DNA of 64,000 bases from JAGVWJ01 sp964588555. GTDB taxonomy: Archaea; Micrarchaeota; Micrarchaeia; Anstonellales; Bilamarchaeaceae. The notes below the pieces were generated by a model that saw nothing but the letters and a program-made list of their open reading frames with translations, made no database searches and was not told where the DNA came from. Shown piece by piece: positions 17,198-25,285 of the stretch. The translations under genes and the position numbers were made by a program. Location of the stretch: assembly GCA_964588555.1 (NCBI GenBank), contig CAZPPT010000004.1:62001-126000 (forward strand). Reading direction: 5' to 3'. Within the stretch, counting starts at the first letter, position 1. Every line of letters begins with the position of its first letter.

Positions 17198-18535
17198 ATG
17201 AAGTTTTATGACCGAGAAAAAGAGCTTGAAGTATTGCAAAAAGCCGTAGCTCATCCCGGCTCCGCAATGATTGTCATAAGTGGGAGGCGGCGAGTTGGCA
17301 AAAGTAGGCTCGTTGACGAGTTTCTAAAAAGAAACAAAGGCTTGAAAACACTCATTGTACCGAAGGAAGAGAAACAGGTTGCAGCCGACTTCGCAGAACT
17401 CCTTAAAGATCAGTTTAAACCGACATTCAATACCATAAAGGAAGCACTCGAGTACTTTTTTACTAAGTCTAGTGAACGATTACTATACATTGACGAATTC
17501 CCAAATTTTCTAGAGGTCAACCAATCAATACCATATGAGCTTCAGCGTCTTTGGGAGATGTACAAGGACAAGACTAATAAGGTACTCATTCTTTCCGGCT
17601 CTTACGTACGTATGATAGATAAAATATTCACAAGGCAGAAAGCACCTCTTTTCAACAGAGCATCTTTCAAAATTATTCTGGAACCACTGCCCCTTACGGT
17701 AATCTGGCAAATGCTCAATGATATCGGCACCTCTAACTCAGAACAAAAAATAGCAGATTATTGTGTTTTTGGCGGCATTCCTTATTATTATGAGGTACTG
17801 GAGAAACACGATAGCGCGCCTTCTATTGAAGGACTGTTTTTTGGTGTTGGCCAGTTGAGAGAAGAAGGCCAGGACATACTGCGCCAGGAATTTGGAGCCA
17901 CGTACAAGAAGTATTTTTCAATACTTGAGGCAATCGGAGCAGGTTTAGTTTCGGCGGGTGAAATCGCAAATAAGATGGGAATCGCGCAGACTACGCTATC
18001 TAAGTATATCCAATCTCTACAGAACGACTTCAAACTCATTGAGAGAAAAGTGCCGTTTGACCAAAACCCATCCAGAAGCAAGAAAGGGGTATATGTGATA
18101 AAGGACAACCTACTTGCTTTTTGGTTTAGCCAAGTTTATGGTAAAACGCAATTACCGAGCAAAATTGCCCTCACTCAATTCGTCAGCCGGCGTTTTGAAC
18201 CCCTTTGTGCTAACTTTTTCATTGATTGGCTTGATAAAAAAGGCGAACAGATTGTAAGGTCTGGCCAATGGTGGGGCAACGTTGAAATAGAGAAAGGTAA
18301 GTTCGAGCAACGCGAGATTGATTTGATTATAGAAACTGACAAGACGCTTTACATTGGGGAATGCAAATGGAGTGACAATAAAATAGGCGAAAAAGAGCTA
18401 GAGCACTTGAAACAATCCGCAAAGGCACTGAAAACAAAGAAACAGGTGAAATGGGTGTTGTTCAACAAAAAAGGATTCTCCATAAATGAAAGCAAGGACG
18501 TTTTATTGTTTGATGCTGAAAGGATTGTACGCTGA
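17198..18535 (+). CDS. Archaeal AAA ATPase with DUF234 C-terminal nuclease-like domain
   Basis: A 445-residue member of the archaeal ATPase/DUF234 family. The Walker A is GRRRVGKSRL near residue 30, and the Walker B is LLYIDEF. A winged-helix segment follows (AGEIANKMGIAQTTLSKYIQ). The C-terminal DUF234 part carries a PD-(D/E)xK-like pattern (REIDLII, then YIGECKW), so nuclease activity is conceivable. The ATG at 17198 is chosen because the upstream in-frame ATG at 17111 would put the TATA box and palindrome inside the gene. It is more AT-rich than its neighbours. This family occurs in many diverged copies in archaea and its biological role is unsettled. Confidence 0.88.
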   Translation: MKFYDREKELEVLQKAVAHPGSAMIVISGRRRVGKSRLVDEFLKRNKGLKTLIVPKEEKQVAADFAELLKDQFKPTFNTIKEALEYFFTKSSERLLYIDEFPNFLEVNQSIPYELQRLWEMYKDKTNKVLILSGSYVRMIDKIFTRQKAPLFNRASFKIILEPLPLTVIWQMLNDIGTSNSEQKIADYCVFGGIPYYYEVLEKHDSAPSIEGLFFGVGQLREEGQDILRQEFGATYKKYFSILEAIGAGLVSAGEIANKMGIAQTTLSKYIQSLQNDFKLIERKVPFDQNPSRSKKGVYVIKDNLLAFWFSQVYGKTQLPSKIALTQFVSRRFEPLCANFFIDWLDKKGEQIVRSGQWWGNVEIEKGKFEQREIDLIIETDKTLYIGECKWSDNKIGEKELEHLKQSAKALKTKKQVKWVLFNKKGFSINESKDVLLFDAERIVR

Positions 18536-18540
18536 TAGCT

Positions 18541-18945
18541 TCATTCCTCAACCTTCCTAAACTTAAACCCGTAATGGATAAGCCCGTCCGGGTCGTCGCG
18601 CTGGATAACACGAAACACCGCCTCAACAGGCGTGCCGATTTTCATGTCCTTTGCATGGCAATCTACAACCTGTGCCGTCAGTTTCGCACCTTCCTCAAGC
18701 TCAATAATCGCAAGTACGTATGGCGCCTGGTCCTCAAACCCTTCAGGTGCTGCAAAAACTTCAGTAAAAGAGAATACCTTTCCAGTGCCCTTGTATTTTA
18801 CCTCTTCGAGCTTTCCTTTTCTTCTGCAATTGGGACACACTGTCCTTTTTGGAAAGAAATGGGTCTTGCATGTTGTGCAGACGCTCCCAAGTAGCCTGTA
18901 CCGTTCAGGAATCCTACGCCATGTTAATGGAATGCTTGTTTTCAT
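18541..18945 (-). CDS. DUF35 OB-fold / zinc-ribbon protein, thiolase partner
   Basis: A 134-residue protein. The N-terminal rubredoxin-like zinc ribbon has Cys pairs CTTCKTHFFP and CPNCRRKG. It is followed by an OB-fold (GTGKVFSFTEV, APYVLAIIELEEG). In archaea such DUF35 proteins bridge acetoacetyl-CoA thiolase and HMG-CoA synthase, allowing transfer of acetoacetyl-CoA in the mevalonate pathway. It lies 14 bp downstream of the thiolase gene on the same strand, matching that role. HMG-CoA synthase is not next to it here. Confidence 0.92.
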   Translation of the reverse strand: MKTSIPLTWRRIPERYRLLGSVCTTCKTHFFPKRTVCPNCRRKGKLEEVKYKGTGKVFSFTEVFAAPEGFEDQAPYVLAIIELEEGAKLTAQVVDCHAKDMKIGTPVEAVFRVIQRDDPDGLIHYGFKFRKVEE

Positions 18946-18959
18946 GATGAATCACCTTT

Positions 18960-20123
18960 CTACCATGCAGGCTTTAATACGTGCACGACCGCAGTCGCGC
19001 CTGATCCGCCAACATTGTGCGTCAGTCCGACCTTTGCATCCTTTCTTTGCCGCACGCCAGCTTTGCCGCGCAATTGCCATACGACCTCGCACATCTGCTT
19101 TATGCCAGTTGCCCCGACAGGGTGACCACATGCTTTTAGTCCACCGGACGTGTTTACTGCAATCTCTCCATTAAGTGCCGTCTTACCTTCAAGGGACGCC
19201 TTACCACCTTCTCCTTTTTTGTAGAACCCAAGGTCCTCAATTGCCATGATTTCTGCGATGGTAAAACAATCATGCACTTCCGCCACGTCGATGTCCTTTG
19301 GGTTTACCTTTGCCCGTTCATATGCAAGCTTTGCCGCAACCTGCGTTGCACGAAGCTCACTTAAGCTTTTTCTTGAATGGAGCGCTATATTGTCGCTTGC
19401 CTGTGCGCTTGCAACGATTTCGACTGGCTGTTCTGAGTTTTTCTTTGCCATATCCAGGGGCGCAAGCACAACTGCCGCGGCACCATCAGTAATCGGCGAA
19501 CAGTCAAATACCTTAAGTGGGTCAGCAATTACCTTTGACTTGAGCACCTGCTCAATGGTGATTTCGTTTTGATATTGCGCGTATTTGTTCTTTGCGCCGT
19601 TTTTATGGTTTTTCACCGCGACACTTGCAAGCATTTCTTCAGTTGTCTTATATTCATACATATGCCGCCGTGCCATCATTGCATATAATCCAGGAAATGT
19701 TGCACCTAAAAACAGCTCCCACTCCTGGTCGCCTGCACCGCCCAAGATGTCGCTTACTTCGGCAACGCCTAAATCAGTCATCTTCTCCACGCCGCCGACA
19801 ACAACGATGTCATGCATGCCTGAGGCAACTGCCATAAACCCCTGGCGGAATGCAAGTGCGCCGCTTGCGCATGCGCCTTCAACACGTGTAATCGGTACTG
19901 GGTTAAGCCCCATGTAGTCCGCAAGGAGTGCGCCGATGTGTTCCTGGCCGACAAGCCGCCCGGATGCCATGGTACCTACATATCCGGCGCTTATTTCATC
20001 GCCATGGATATTTGCATCCATGATGGCACGCTGCCCAGCCTCAATGACCAGGTCCCGAAATCCAGATTCCCACCGCTCGCCAAACTCAGTCTGGCCAACG
20101 CCTATGATTGCAACTCGTCGCAT
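18960..20123 (-). CDS. Thiolase (acetyl-CoA C-acetyltransferase, archaeal type)
   Basis: Predicted to condense two acetyl-CoA to acetoacetyl-CoA, the first step to isoprenoid lipids. The 387-residue sequence has the nucleophilic Cys in EGACASGALAF (about residue 85), a His in the HDCF segment, and the C-terminal CGHPVGATG and NVGGSGA motifs. The start MRRVAIIGVGQTEFGE is typical of the archaeal/SCP-x-like thiolases. Upstream on the minus strand are an A/T-rich TATA-like run (TTTTTAAAATAAA) and GAGGTT, a plausible ribosome site, 8 bases before the ATG. A beta-oxidation role is possible, but the DUF35 partner favours the mevalonate pathway. Confidence 0.92.
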   Translation of the reverse strand: MRRVAIIGVGQTEFGERWESGFRDLVIEAGQRAIMDANIHGDEISAGYVGTMASGRLVGQEHIGALLADYMGLNPVPITRVEGACASGALAFRQGFMAVASGMHDIVVVGGVEKMTDLGVAEVSDILGGAGDQEWELFLGATFPGLYAMMARRHMYEYKTTEEMLASVAVKNHKNGAKNKYAQYQNEITIEQVLKSKVIADPLKVFDCSPITDGAAAVVLAPLDMAKKNSEQPVEIVASAQASDNIALHSRKSLSELRATQVAAKLAYERAKVNPKDIDVAEVHDCFTIAEIMAIEDLGFYKKGEGGKASLEGKTALNGEIAVNTSGGLKACGHPVGATGIKQMCEVVWQLRGKAGVRQRKDAKVGLTHNVGGSGATAVVHVLKPAW

Positions 20124-20206
20124 AAAACTAACCTCATAAATTGTACTCCTATATGAGAGGCTTTATTTTAAAAATGTAGCGAAATGAATTCTGGCAAATG
20201 ACGTAT

Positions 20207-21157
20207 TTATGGATATGCAAAAAGGTCAATCATACCAAGGAGGTCGCTTACGAACATCTTTCCGCGTTGTACTACTGCATATACTCCTCCTTTGTTTAAC
20301 TCTGTTGTTTCTACATCGTTTACGTAGATGACCCCATCTCTAGGCTTGACAGATGCCGGAATATGGTTATCGGTAATAATAATTGTCGGCGCGGCAGTAA
20401 CCTCGAATTTTTTGGGCGGCATAACCGTTACAGTAAACCCGATCTCCCGCAGGATGCTTGTGGCAAGTGACAAGTGCCCTTCCGGATCGTTCGTGTCAAT
20501 AGCTATGTGGGTGATCGGATACCTGCCATACCGCATCTTGGTACGTATGTCTGAAGTTAAAACTTCTGTTTGTGAGGGGTCCCCACTCATTCTAAATGTC
20601 GGATCCATGTCTTCGAAATCCTCTACGAGGTTTGCCACCCTTCTTTCTCCTACGTAGGCTATGGGGACTACTGCATCCAGTTTAAACTGGCTGATCAGCT
20701 TTCTATGTGTGCATGCGGTTATTGTAATTGCTTCGGCCATATCCTTTGTGCGGATCAAAAGCCCCCATACCCGCGGCAGTCCGTGTAACTCCCCCTCTTC
20801 ATTTAGGATGCTTGTTCTTAAGAACACCTGGTCAAAGAGCTTTTTTCCAGCATGTTCTGCAAGAATACGCTCTATTTCCTTTCCTTCAGTAGTTTGGTCT
20901 GCAACAAACTGCTCCGGCGTACGTATTCTGATGAAGCCACTGGATTGAAATCGTGTTTTCCTCCTACGTTCATTTTCCTGCGCAACTGTACTTTCATTTG
21001 CAAGAATGGCAAATGGTACAAATGGCCGCATAACTCTCCCTGGCGGCGTTGAACCGACAATCTCGTGTTCAAATTGCGTACGCCCGTCACTGGACTTTTT
21101 TAAGGATAGCGTTTTAGCCAGCTCCCTAACAAGTACGGCACGAACCGGATACGGCAC
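20207..21157 (-). CDS. Hypothetical protein, 316 aa
   Basis: Not recognised. It is a soluble protein with mixed alpha/beta character and no signal peptide. The chosen start is a GTG; no better ATG lies upstream in frame. Features that stand out are a basic linker (NERRRKTRF) and a C-terminal region of alternating strands (TIIITDNH, DGVIYVNDVETTELNKGGVY). A TATA-like element lies in the gap to the divergent Nudix gene. No domain assignment is offered. Confidence 0.65.
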   Translation of the reverse strand: MPYPVRAVLVRELAKTLSLKKSSDGRTQFEHEIVGSTPPGRVMRPFVPFAILANESTVAQENERRRKTRFQSSGFIRIRTPEQFVADQTTEGKEIERILAEHAGKKLFDQVFLRTSILNEEGELHGLPRVWGLLIRTKDMAEAITITACTHRKLISQFKLDAVVPIAYVGERRVANLVEDFEDMDPTFRMSGDPSQTEVLTSDIRTKMRYGRYPITHIAIDTNDPEGHLSLATSILREIGFTVTVMPPKKFEVTAAPTIIITDNHIPASVKPRDGVIYVNDVETTELNKGGVYAVVQRGKMFVSDLLGMIDLFAYP

Positions 21158-21260
21158 ACCTTTGTCTATTCTGACCGTTCTAATATTAACACCTTTTCCT
21201 ATTTTTATAAACTGTTAATGGATAGTAGGCATTATATAGCTTGCCCCAACTAGTATTTTT

Positions 21261-21665
21261 ATGGTGCGCGAGTTTGCCTGTGACGGCATTGTCATTATCG
21301 ACGACAAGATACTTCTTATAAAGCGCGGCTCTCCCCCTGGCGTCGGGGAATGGGCGGTGCCCGGCGGCCGTATTGATTACCATGAAGATGCTATCGGCTG
21401 CCTTAAGCGTGAGATGAAGGAAGAGACAAACCTTGATGTTGAGCCGGTTGCATTTGTCGGGTTGTACAGTGACCCAAAACGCGAGCCACGTCAGATCATC
21501 ACCGCCGCATACCTTTGTAAGGTAGTGGGCGGAAAAGCAAGGCACGGTGACGATGCCGCCGATCTTGCATGGTTTGATATCAACGATTTACCGCAGCTCT
21601 GGGCCGATCATGGCGAGATCGTGCGGGATGCAATTGCGGTTTATTCGGATAAAAATAAGTTGTAA
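21261..21665 (+). CDS. Nudix hydrolase
   Basis: A 134-residue Nudix protein that would hydrolyse a nucleoside diphosphate linked to another moiety. The Nudix box G-x5-E-x7-REUxEE is seen at residues 36-55 (Gly36, Glu42, Arg50, Glu51, Glu54, Glu55), with Asn where the usual Gly of the box falls. The WAVPGGRIDYHE context resembles ADP-ribose or 8-oxo-dGTP types, but the substrate cannot be settled. It is divergent from the upstream hypothetical and convergent with the next gene. Confidence 0.92.
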   Translation: MVREFACDGIVIIDDKILLIKRGSPPGVGEWAVPGGRIDYHEDAIGCLKREMKEETNLDVEPVAFVGLYSDPKREPRQIITAAYLCKVVGGKARHGDDAADLAWFDINDLPQLWADHGEIVRDAIAVYSDKNKL

Positions 21666-21707
21666 CTAGGCTACCGCCTATGCGTGTAAAAAACTAAAAA
21701 TGAGGAT

Positions 21708-22226
21708 TTATTTTTCCTTCTCAATGATGCTGATGTCGCCAAGCGTGATCTCATCCTTAAAGCCGCCCATGCGCACACCGCTTCCAAGGATCGCACGGAT
21801 TTCCTTTGCCTCATTGTGGAGTTTCTTGATTGAGTCAAGCACGCCCCGGAGCTCCTCTTCAGTTGCCGTGATGTCCTTTTGTGCGTTTTCGATGTCCTCT
21901 TCGACAAATTTTTTCTTTCGGCGTGCCTTTTCCACTTCCTGCACTTCCTCAAGCCTCTTGTCGATGACCTTCAATTCCTTGATAAGCTCGCGTTCAATTC
22001 CAGGCGTGTACGCCTGGGTCGCGATCTTGAATTCAAGCGCCCGCTTGCTTTTTCGTAACGGGCCAATGCGGATATCCTTTGTCTTCTCAAGGAATGGCTC
22101 AAGTGCCTTATGCTCATATTCCTTGTAATGGAGCCTGCGCTTAAGCGCCCGTATCTTGTCAAGAAGCATGCCTTTCTTCTTTTCAAGCTCTCCTAGCTGT
22201 GTCCTTACTTCTTCTTCGTTGTGCAT
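21708..22226 (-). CDS. Coiled-coil protein, 172 aa
   Basis: Almost entirely charged heptads: KKKGMLLDKIRALKRRL, then KAAR/KKKF and EEDIENAQKDITATEEEL stretches, so two long antiparallel coiled coils are expected. A short Gly-rich patch (ILGSGVRMGG) closes the helical part. No membrane segment. Similar small coiled-coil proteins are common in DPANN-type genomes but have no assigned job. Divergent from the HEAT-repeat protein gene. Confidence 0.75.
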   Translation of the reverse strand: MHNEEEVRTQLGELEKKKGMLLDKIRALKRRLHYKEYEHKALEPFLEKTKDIRIGPLRKSKRALEFKIATQAYTPGIERELIKELKVIDKRLEEVQEVEKARRKKKFVEEDIENAQKDITATEEELRGVLDSIKKLHNEAKEIRAILGSGVRMGGFKDEITLGDISIIEKEK

Positions 22227-22361
22227 ATCATCAACATTGGATGTTTTGTAAAAAATAATCTATAATAAGGTAAATACCTTTTGAAGATACATATTTTTAA
22301 TTACTTTGTTTTGCGATGGAAAATCTTATTAAGTTATTTGCCGAAGCTATGTTGCATTATT

Positions 22362-23534
22362 ATGGCTGACGCTGACATACATAAATTAATATCGCTTACT
22401 TTTGACGAGAACCCTAAAATCAGGCTCGATGCAGCGGCCAAATTGTCAAAGATCGACGACCCTGCCGCGCTTTTTGCACTCATGGAACTTAGTTACGACA
22501 AGGACCTTGAAGTAAAGAATTTTGCACAAAACGCCCTTGAAAAGAAAAAATCCGAAGAAGAGGAAGTCATGAGCTTTGCAGAAATTTTTTCCACCAAGAA
22601 GGAAGAGGCCGCATCAGTTTCCCCCGATGCAGTTGTACCTGGCGACAAGAAGGAAAAGATGCTCTCCCCGATTACGAAGTTGTTTGAGAAAAAGCTTGGC
22701 AAGCAGCGTGCCGATCGGGTGCGGCAGCGCATGATGCCTGCGATTGAAAAAGTATACATGAAGTCGACCTCCCAGGACAAGGCAGGCGAGAATGAGCCGG
22801 GACGAAAGGCAATACAGGAATTTTTGACTAGTTACCTTGATGCAATTTCTGACCTCGAGTCCATTGCAACGCCTGATGGCCATGTTATCCCCGATTCCGA
22901 CCAGCCTGAAGCGGTTCACCACGAGGGAGGCGAAGTGCCTTCTGTTGCACAACTTGCAGTAACTGAAATTGAGGAAGTGTCACGTGACCATGACGTTTCG
23001 GGAATTACGCAGGAAGTTTACGAGCTTGAGGAGCGGGAACGAAAAGAGGCGCATGAAGAAGAGACGTTTACGAAGTTGCCGGATACCCCGTTTAAAAAGG
23101 CGTATGAGGCCATGCTTGCAAGCAACGGCGATGAAGATGTCATGAAAAAAGAGCTTAGGCGCATGCAGAAAAATTTCGACCACGACCTTAAGCTTGCGTA
23201 TTCGCTTGCGCGCCGGAAGTTTAGGGAAGTCAATATCACGCACGTTTCGAAGATAAAGGACGGCATGCGGAACGTCAATACGGATTTACTTTCCGTTACC
23301 GGCGTTGAAACAATCGCATACGAAAAGGGCAAGCAAAAACTTACCGCGACCCGGGTCATGGTCCAGGATGCAAAGGAACGCGAGGCGGTCGTATACCTGT
23401 TTGATGGCCGCGGCTCGTGGATTAAGGAAGGCATGAAGATCAAGGTCATCAAGGGACAGGCAAAGTCGTTTAAGTTCTCAGGGGAAACCGCGCTTACGGT
23501 CGGCTCGAAAGGAAATGTGTATATTGTTCTTTGA
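22362..23534 (+). CDS. HEAT-repeat protein with C-terminal OB-fold-like domain
   Basis: A 390-residue protein. The N-terminal 70 residues form HEAT-like helices (NPKIRLDAAAKLSKIDDPAAL, then DLEVKNFAQNALEK). A long acidic, probably flexible middle follows, with a helical segment (MKKELRRMQKNFDHDLKLAY). The last 90 residues look like an OB-fold of the RPA type (INVNTDLLSVTGVE-like strand, VVYLFDGRGSWIKEGMKIKVI), so single-stranded nucleic-acid binding is a reasonable guess. The ATG at 22362 is preferred; an earlier in-frame ATG at 22281 would add an AT-rich leader that overlaps the promoter. Confidence 0.72.
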   Translation: MADADIHKLISLTFDENPKIRLDAAAKLSKIDDPAALFALMELSYDKDLEVKNFAQNALEKKKSEEEEVMSFAEIFSTKKEEAASVSPDAVVPGDKKEKMLSPITKLFEKKLGKQRADRVRQRMMPAIEKVYMKSTSQDKAGENEPGRKAIQEFLTSYLDAISDLESIATPDGHVIPDSDQPEAVHHEGGEVPSVAQLAVTEIEEVSRDHDVSGITQEVYELEERERKEAHEEETFTKLPDTPFKKAYEAMLASNGDEDVMKKELRRMQKNFDHDLKLAYSLARRKFREVNITHVSKIKDGMRNVNTDLLSVTGVETIAYEKGKQKLTATRVMVQDAKEREAVVYLFDGRGSWIKEGMKIKVIKGQAKSFKFSGETALTVGSKGNVYIVL

Positions 23535-23588
23535 TTTGAAAAACTGGATTCATACCCCGTTGCTTGCAACGAAACCCAGTTTTTCAAA
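23535..23588 (+). terminator. Hairpin directly after the HEAT-repeat gene
   Basis: A perfect 13-bp stem pairs 23535-23547 (TTTGAAAAACTGG) with 23576-23588. Its loop holds a second small hairpin, GTTGCTTGCAAC. It begins at the base after the stop codon. It could stop or stabilise the HEAT-gene transcript, or belong to the leader of the sigma-factor gene. Confidence 0.65.
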
Positions 23589-23590
23589 GT

Positions 23591-23644
23591 TGTGACCGAA
23601 TGGGGCATACCCCTCCAGCTTGCTGCGGGATCCCTTCGGTCACA
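23591..23644 (+). promoter_or_regulatory. Second hairpin, in the sigma-factor leader region
   Basis: A perfect 10-bp stem pairs 23591-23600 (TGTGACCGAA) with 23635-23644. Inside the loop is GGGGCATACCCC, a small hairpin, followed by GCTTGCTGC. Like the first hairpin, its loop contains CATACCCC and GCTTGC, so the two may be diverged copies of one element. It ends 34 bases before the sigma-factor ATG. Confidence 0.6.
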
Positions 23645-23678
23645 TTGATTTTTTAATTATTTTAATTACTAATTTTTT

Positions 23679-24536
23679 ATGGCAGCCAAATTGTCTCTTG
23701 CCCGTACTCGAAAGCCACAAACTGGGGGTGCACGGAACGATCTTTTCGTGAGATATAAGTCCGATCCTACTTCTGCGCTTGGTGGTCAGATTGAACAGCT
23801 TGAACGCGCCCGGATGCTGTCTGCTGCAAAGTTTGTCATGAATAGATATCCTCACATAAAGGGAAGCGTTTCGCTGGGGCAGCTTGTGAATGCCGGTTTT
23901 AAGGGTTTATTGGAAGGGCTTAGGCGATTTGACCCGTCAAGGGGTGCAGCGTTTGACACCTTTATATTTCACCGCGTACGTGGTGCAATGGTTGATGAGC
24001 TTCGGGAACTTGGCCTTCTTGCAAAAACTGAAACGCGAGGAAGGGGCACCATACATATTCCGATAGATGCACTGTCAAATTCACTTTATAGCCCAGTTCC
24101 CCGTGCAGACGACTTGATCATACGGCAAGAGGCGCTTTTGCGCATCAGACAAGCCCTGGAGCATCTTAAAGAAGACGAACGGACGTTTATCGAGCTTTAT
24201 TATTTCGAAGGGCTTACTATGGAACAGGCAGGCGACCGCTTAGGTGTAAGTAAATCCTGGTGTTCCCAGCTGCATCAAAGGGCGCTCAGCCGTTTGCGCT
24301 GCCTTCTGAGGGAAACGGGATTGCCTTCGCACCGTCAACCGACTTCGCGCGTAGTGCATGATGCGGGGACAATCCTGGGCCACAAGGACATTGCAGCCCG
24401 CTATGGCATCCCGAAGGGCAGCATGAATGGCGTTATTGAAAAGTATGGCCTTCAAAAGGTCAGTCGTGGCCAATACATGGTTACTGCCGAAATCGATGCG
24501 GCACTTACGGCAAGATACGGCAGGTACGATCCTTAA
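23679..24536 (+). CDS. Sigma-70-family RNA polymerase sigma factor (bacterial type)
   Basis: A 285-residue protein with the layout of a group 3 (FliA/WhiG-like) sigma factor. Region 2 is at residues about 40-112: LVNAGFKGLLEGLRRFDPSRGAAF and then FHRVRGAMVDELR match the core-binding and -10-recognition helices. A short region-3-like link holds GRGTIHIPID. Region 4 is at about 155-210: LKEDERTFIELYYFEGLTMEQAGDRLGVSKSWCSQLHQRAL is the -35-binding helix-turn-helix. Residues about 230-285 add an extra HTH-like domain not usual in sigma factors (HKDIAARYGIPKGSMNGVI). Archaea normally use TBP and TFB. Neighbouring genes and codon use are archaeal, so contamination is unlikely. Complete sigma factors have been reported in some uncultured archaea; their function is unproven. 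Confidence 0.92.
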   Translation: MAAKLSLARTRKPQTGGARNDLFVRYKSDPTSALGGQIEQLERARMLSAAKFVMNRYPHIKGSVSLGQLVNAGFKGLLEGLRRFDPSRGAAFDTFIFHRVRGAMVDELRELGLLAKTETRGRGTIHIPIDALSNSLYSPVPRADDLIIRQEALLRIRQALEHLKEDERTFIELYYFEGLTMEQAGDRLGVSKSWCSQLHQRALSRLRCLLRETGLPSHRQPTSRVVHDAGTILGHKDIAARYGIPKGSMNGVIEKYGLQKVSRGQYMVTAEIDAALTARYGRYDP

Positions 24537-24595
24537 GACCGATGTATTTTTATTCCCTTCTTGTACAACATATGTATATCTTTTTCGGTGGGGAT

Positions 24596-25285
24596 ATGAG
24601 TTCTTCGTTAGATGTAGGCACTAGTGGGAAAACCATTGAAATAATCCCTGCCGTTTTGGTCAAATCCCGTGCTGACCTTATTAATGCAATTGAGCTCGTA
24701 AAGCCGTATGTAAAAACCGTGCAGATCGATATTATGGACGGCGTATTTGTTCCAAACAAGACGATTGGCACTGATGAACTTGTGGACCTTCCAACTGGTG
24801 TCAGGTATGAATTCCATTGGATGGTCGAAGAGCCTGAAAACTGGATTGAACGCCTCGGACCCGAACGCATGGGCGACCTCCATCTTGTGCACGTTGAATC
24901 ATTTATGGATTTTAACAAGGTAAAGCAGGCGGTGGAAAAGCGCAACGCACACCTCGGAATCGCGTTCAATCCAGCCACCCCTCTTGAGAAACTCAATGAC
25001 TATGGGGACAAAATTAATTATGTTCTTGCAATGACCGTTGTGCCTGGTTTTTCAGGCCAGAAATATATTTCAAGTGTCGAGGCAAAGATTATTGAATTAC
25101 GCAAACGGCACCCCGGGTATGATATTGAAGTCGACGGTGGCATTACGGTTGAAACAGTTCCTGGCGCAGTTCAGGCAGGTGCAAACAAGATCGTTGCCGC
25201 AAGCGCAATTTACGGTACAAACGATGTCGCACGTGCGATCCAAGAACTCACGCGTGCTGCACAAAAGGGTAATGTCCATGGTTAA
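24596..25285 (+). CDS. rpe: Ribulose-phosphate 3-epimerase
   Basis: Interconverts ribulose 5-phosphate and xylulose 5-phosphate. The 229-residue TIM barrel shows QIDIMDGVFVPN, the HVES metal-ligand strand, TVVPGFSGQ phosphate-gripping loop and EVDGGI catalytic Asp strand. The ATG at 24596 is chosen over an upstream ATG at 24542 that would add an atypical aromatic tail. Its end overlaps the transketolase N-subunit start by 8 bases, so the three sugar-phosphate genes form one operon. Confidence 0.93.
   Translation: MSSSLDVGTSGKTIEIIPAVLVKSRADLINAIELVKPYVKTVQIDIMDGVFVPNKTIGTDELVDLPTGVRYEFHWMVEEPENWIERLGPERMGDLHLVHVESFMDFNKVKQAVEKRNAHLGIAFNPATPLEKLNDYGDKINYVLAMTVVPGFSGQKYISSVEAKIIELRKRHPGYDIEVDGGITVETVPGAVQAGANKIVAASAIYGTNDVARAIQELTRAAQKGNVHG

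Noticed and set aside
25038..25277. N-terminal extension of the transketolase subunit frame
   Set aside because: Overlaps rpe over 240 bases and shows no transketolase similarity; the family start matches the ATG at 25278.
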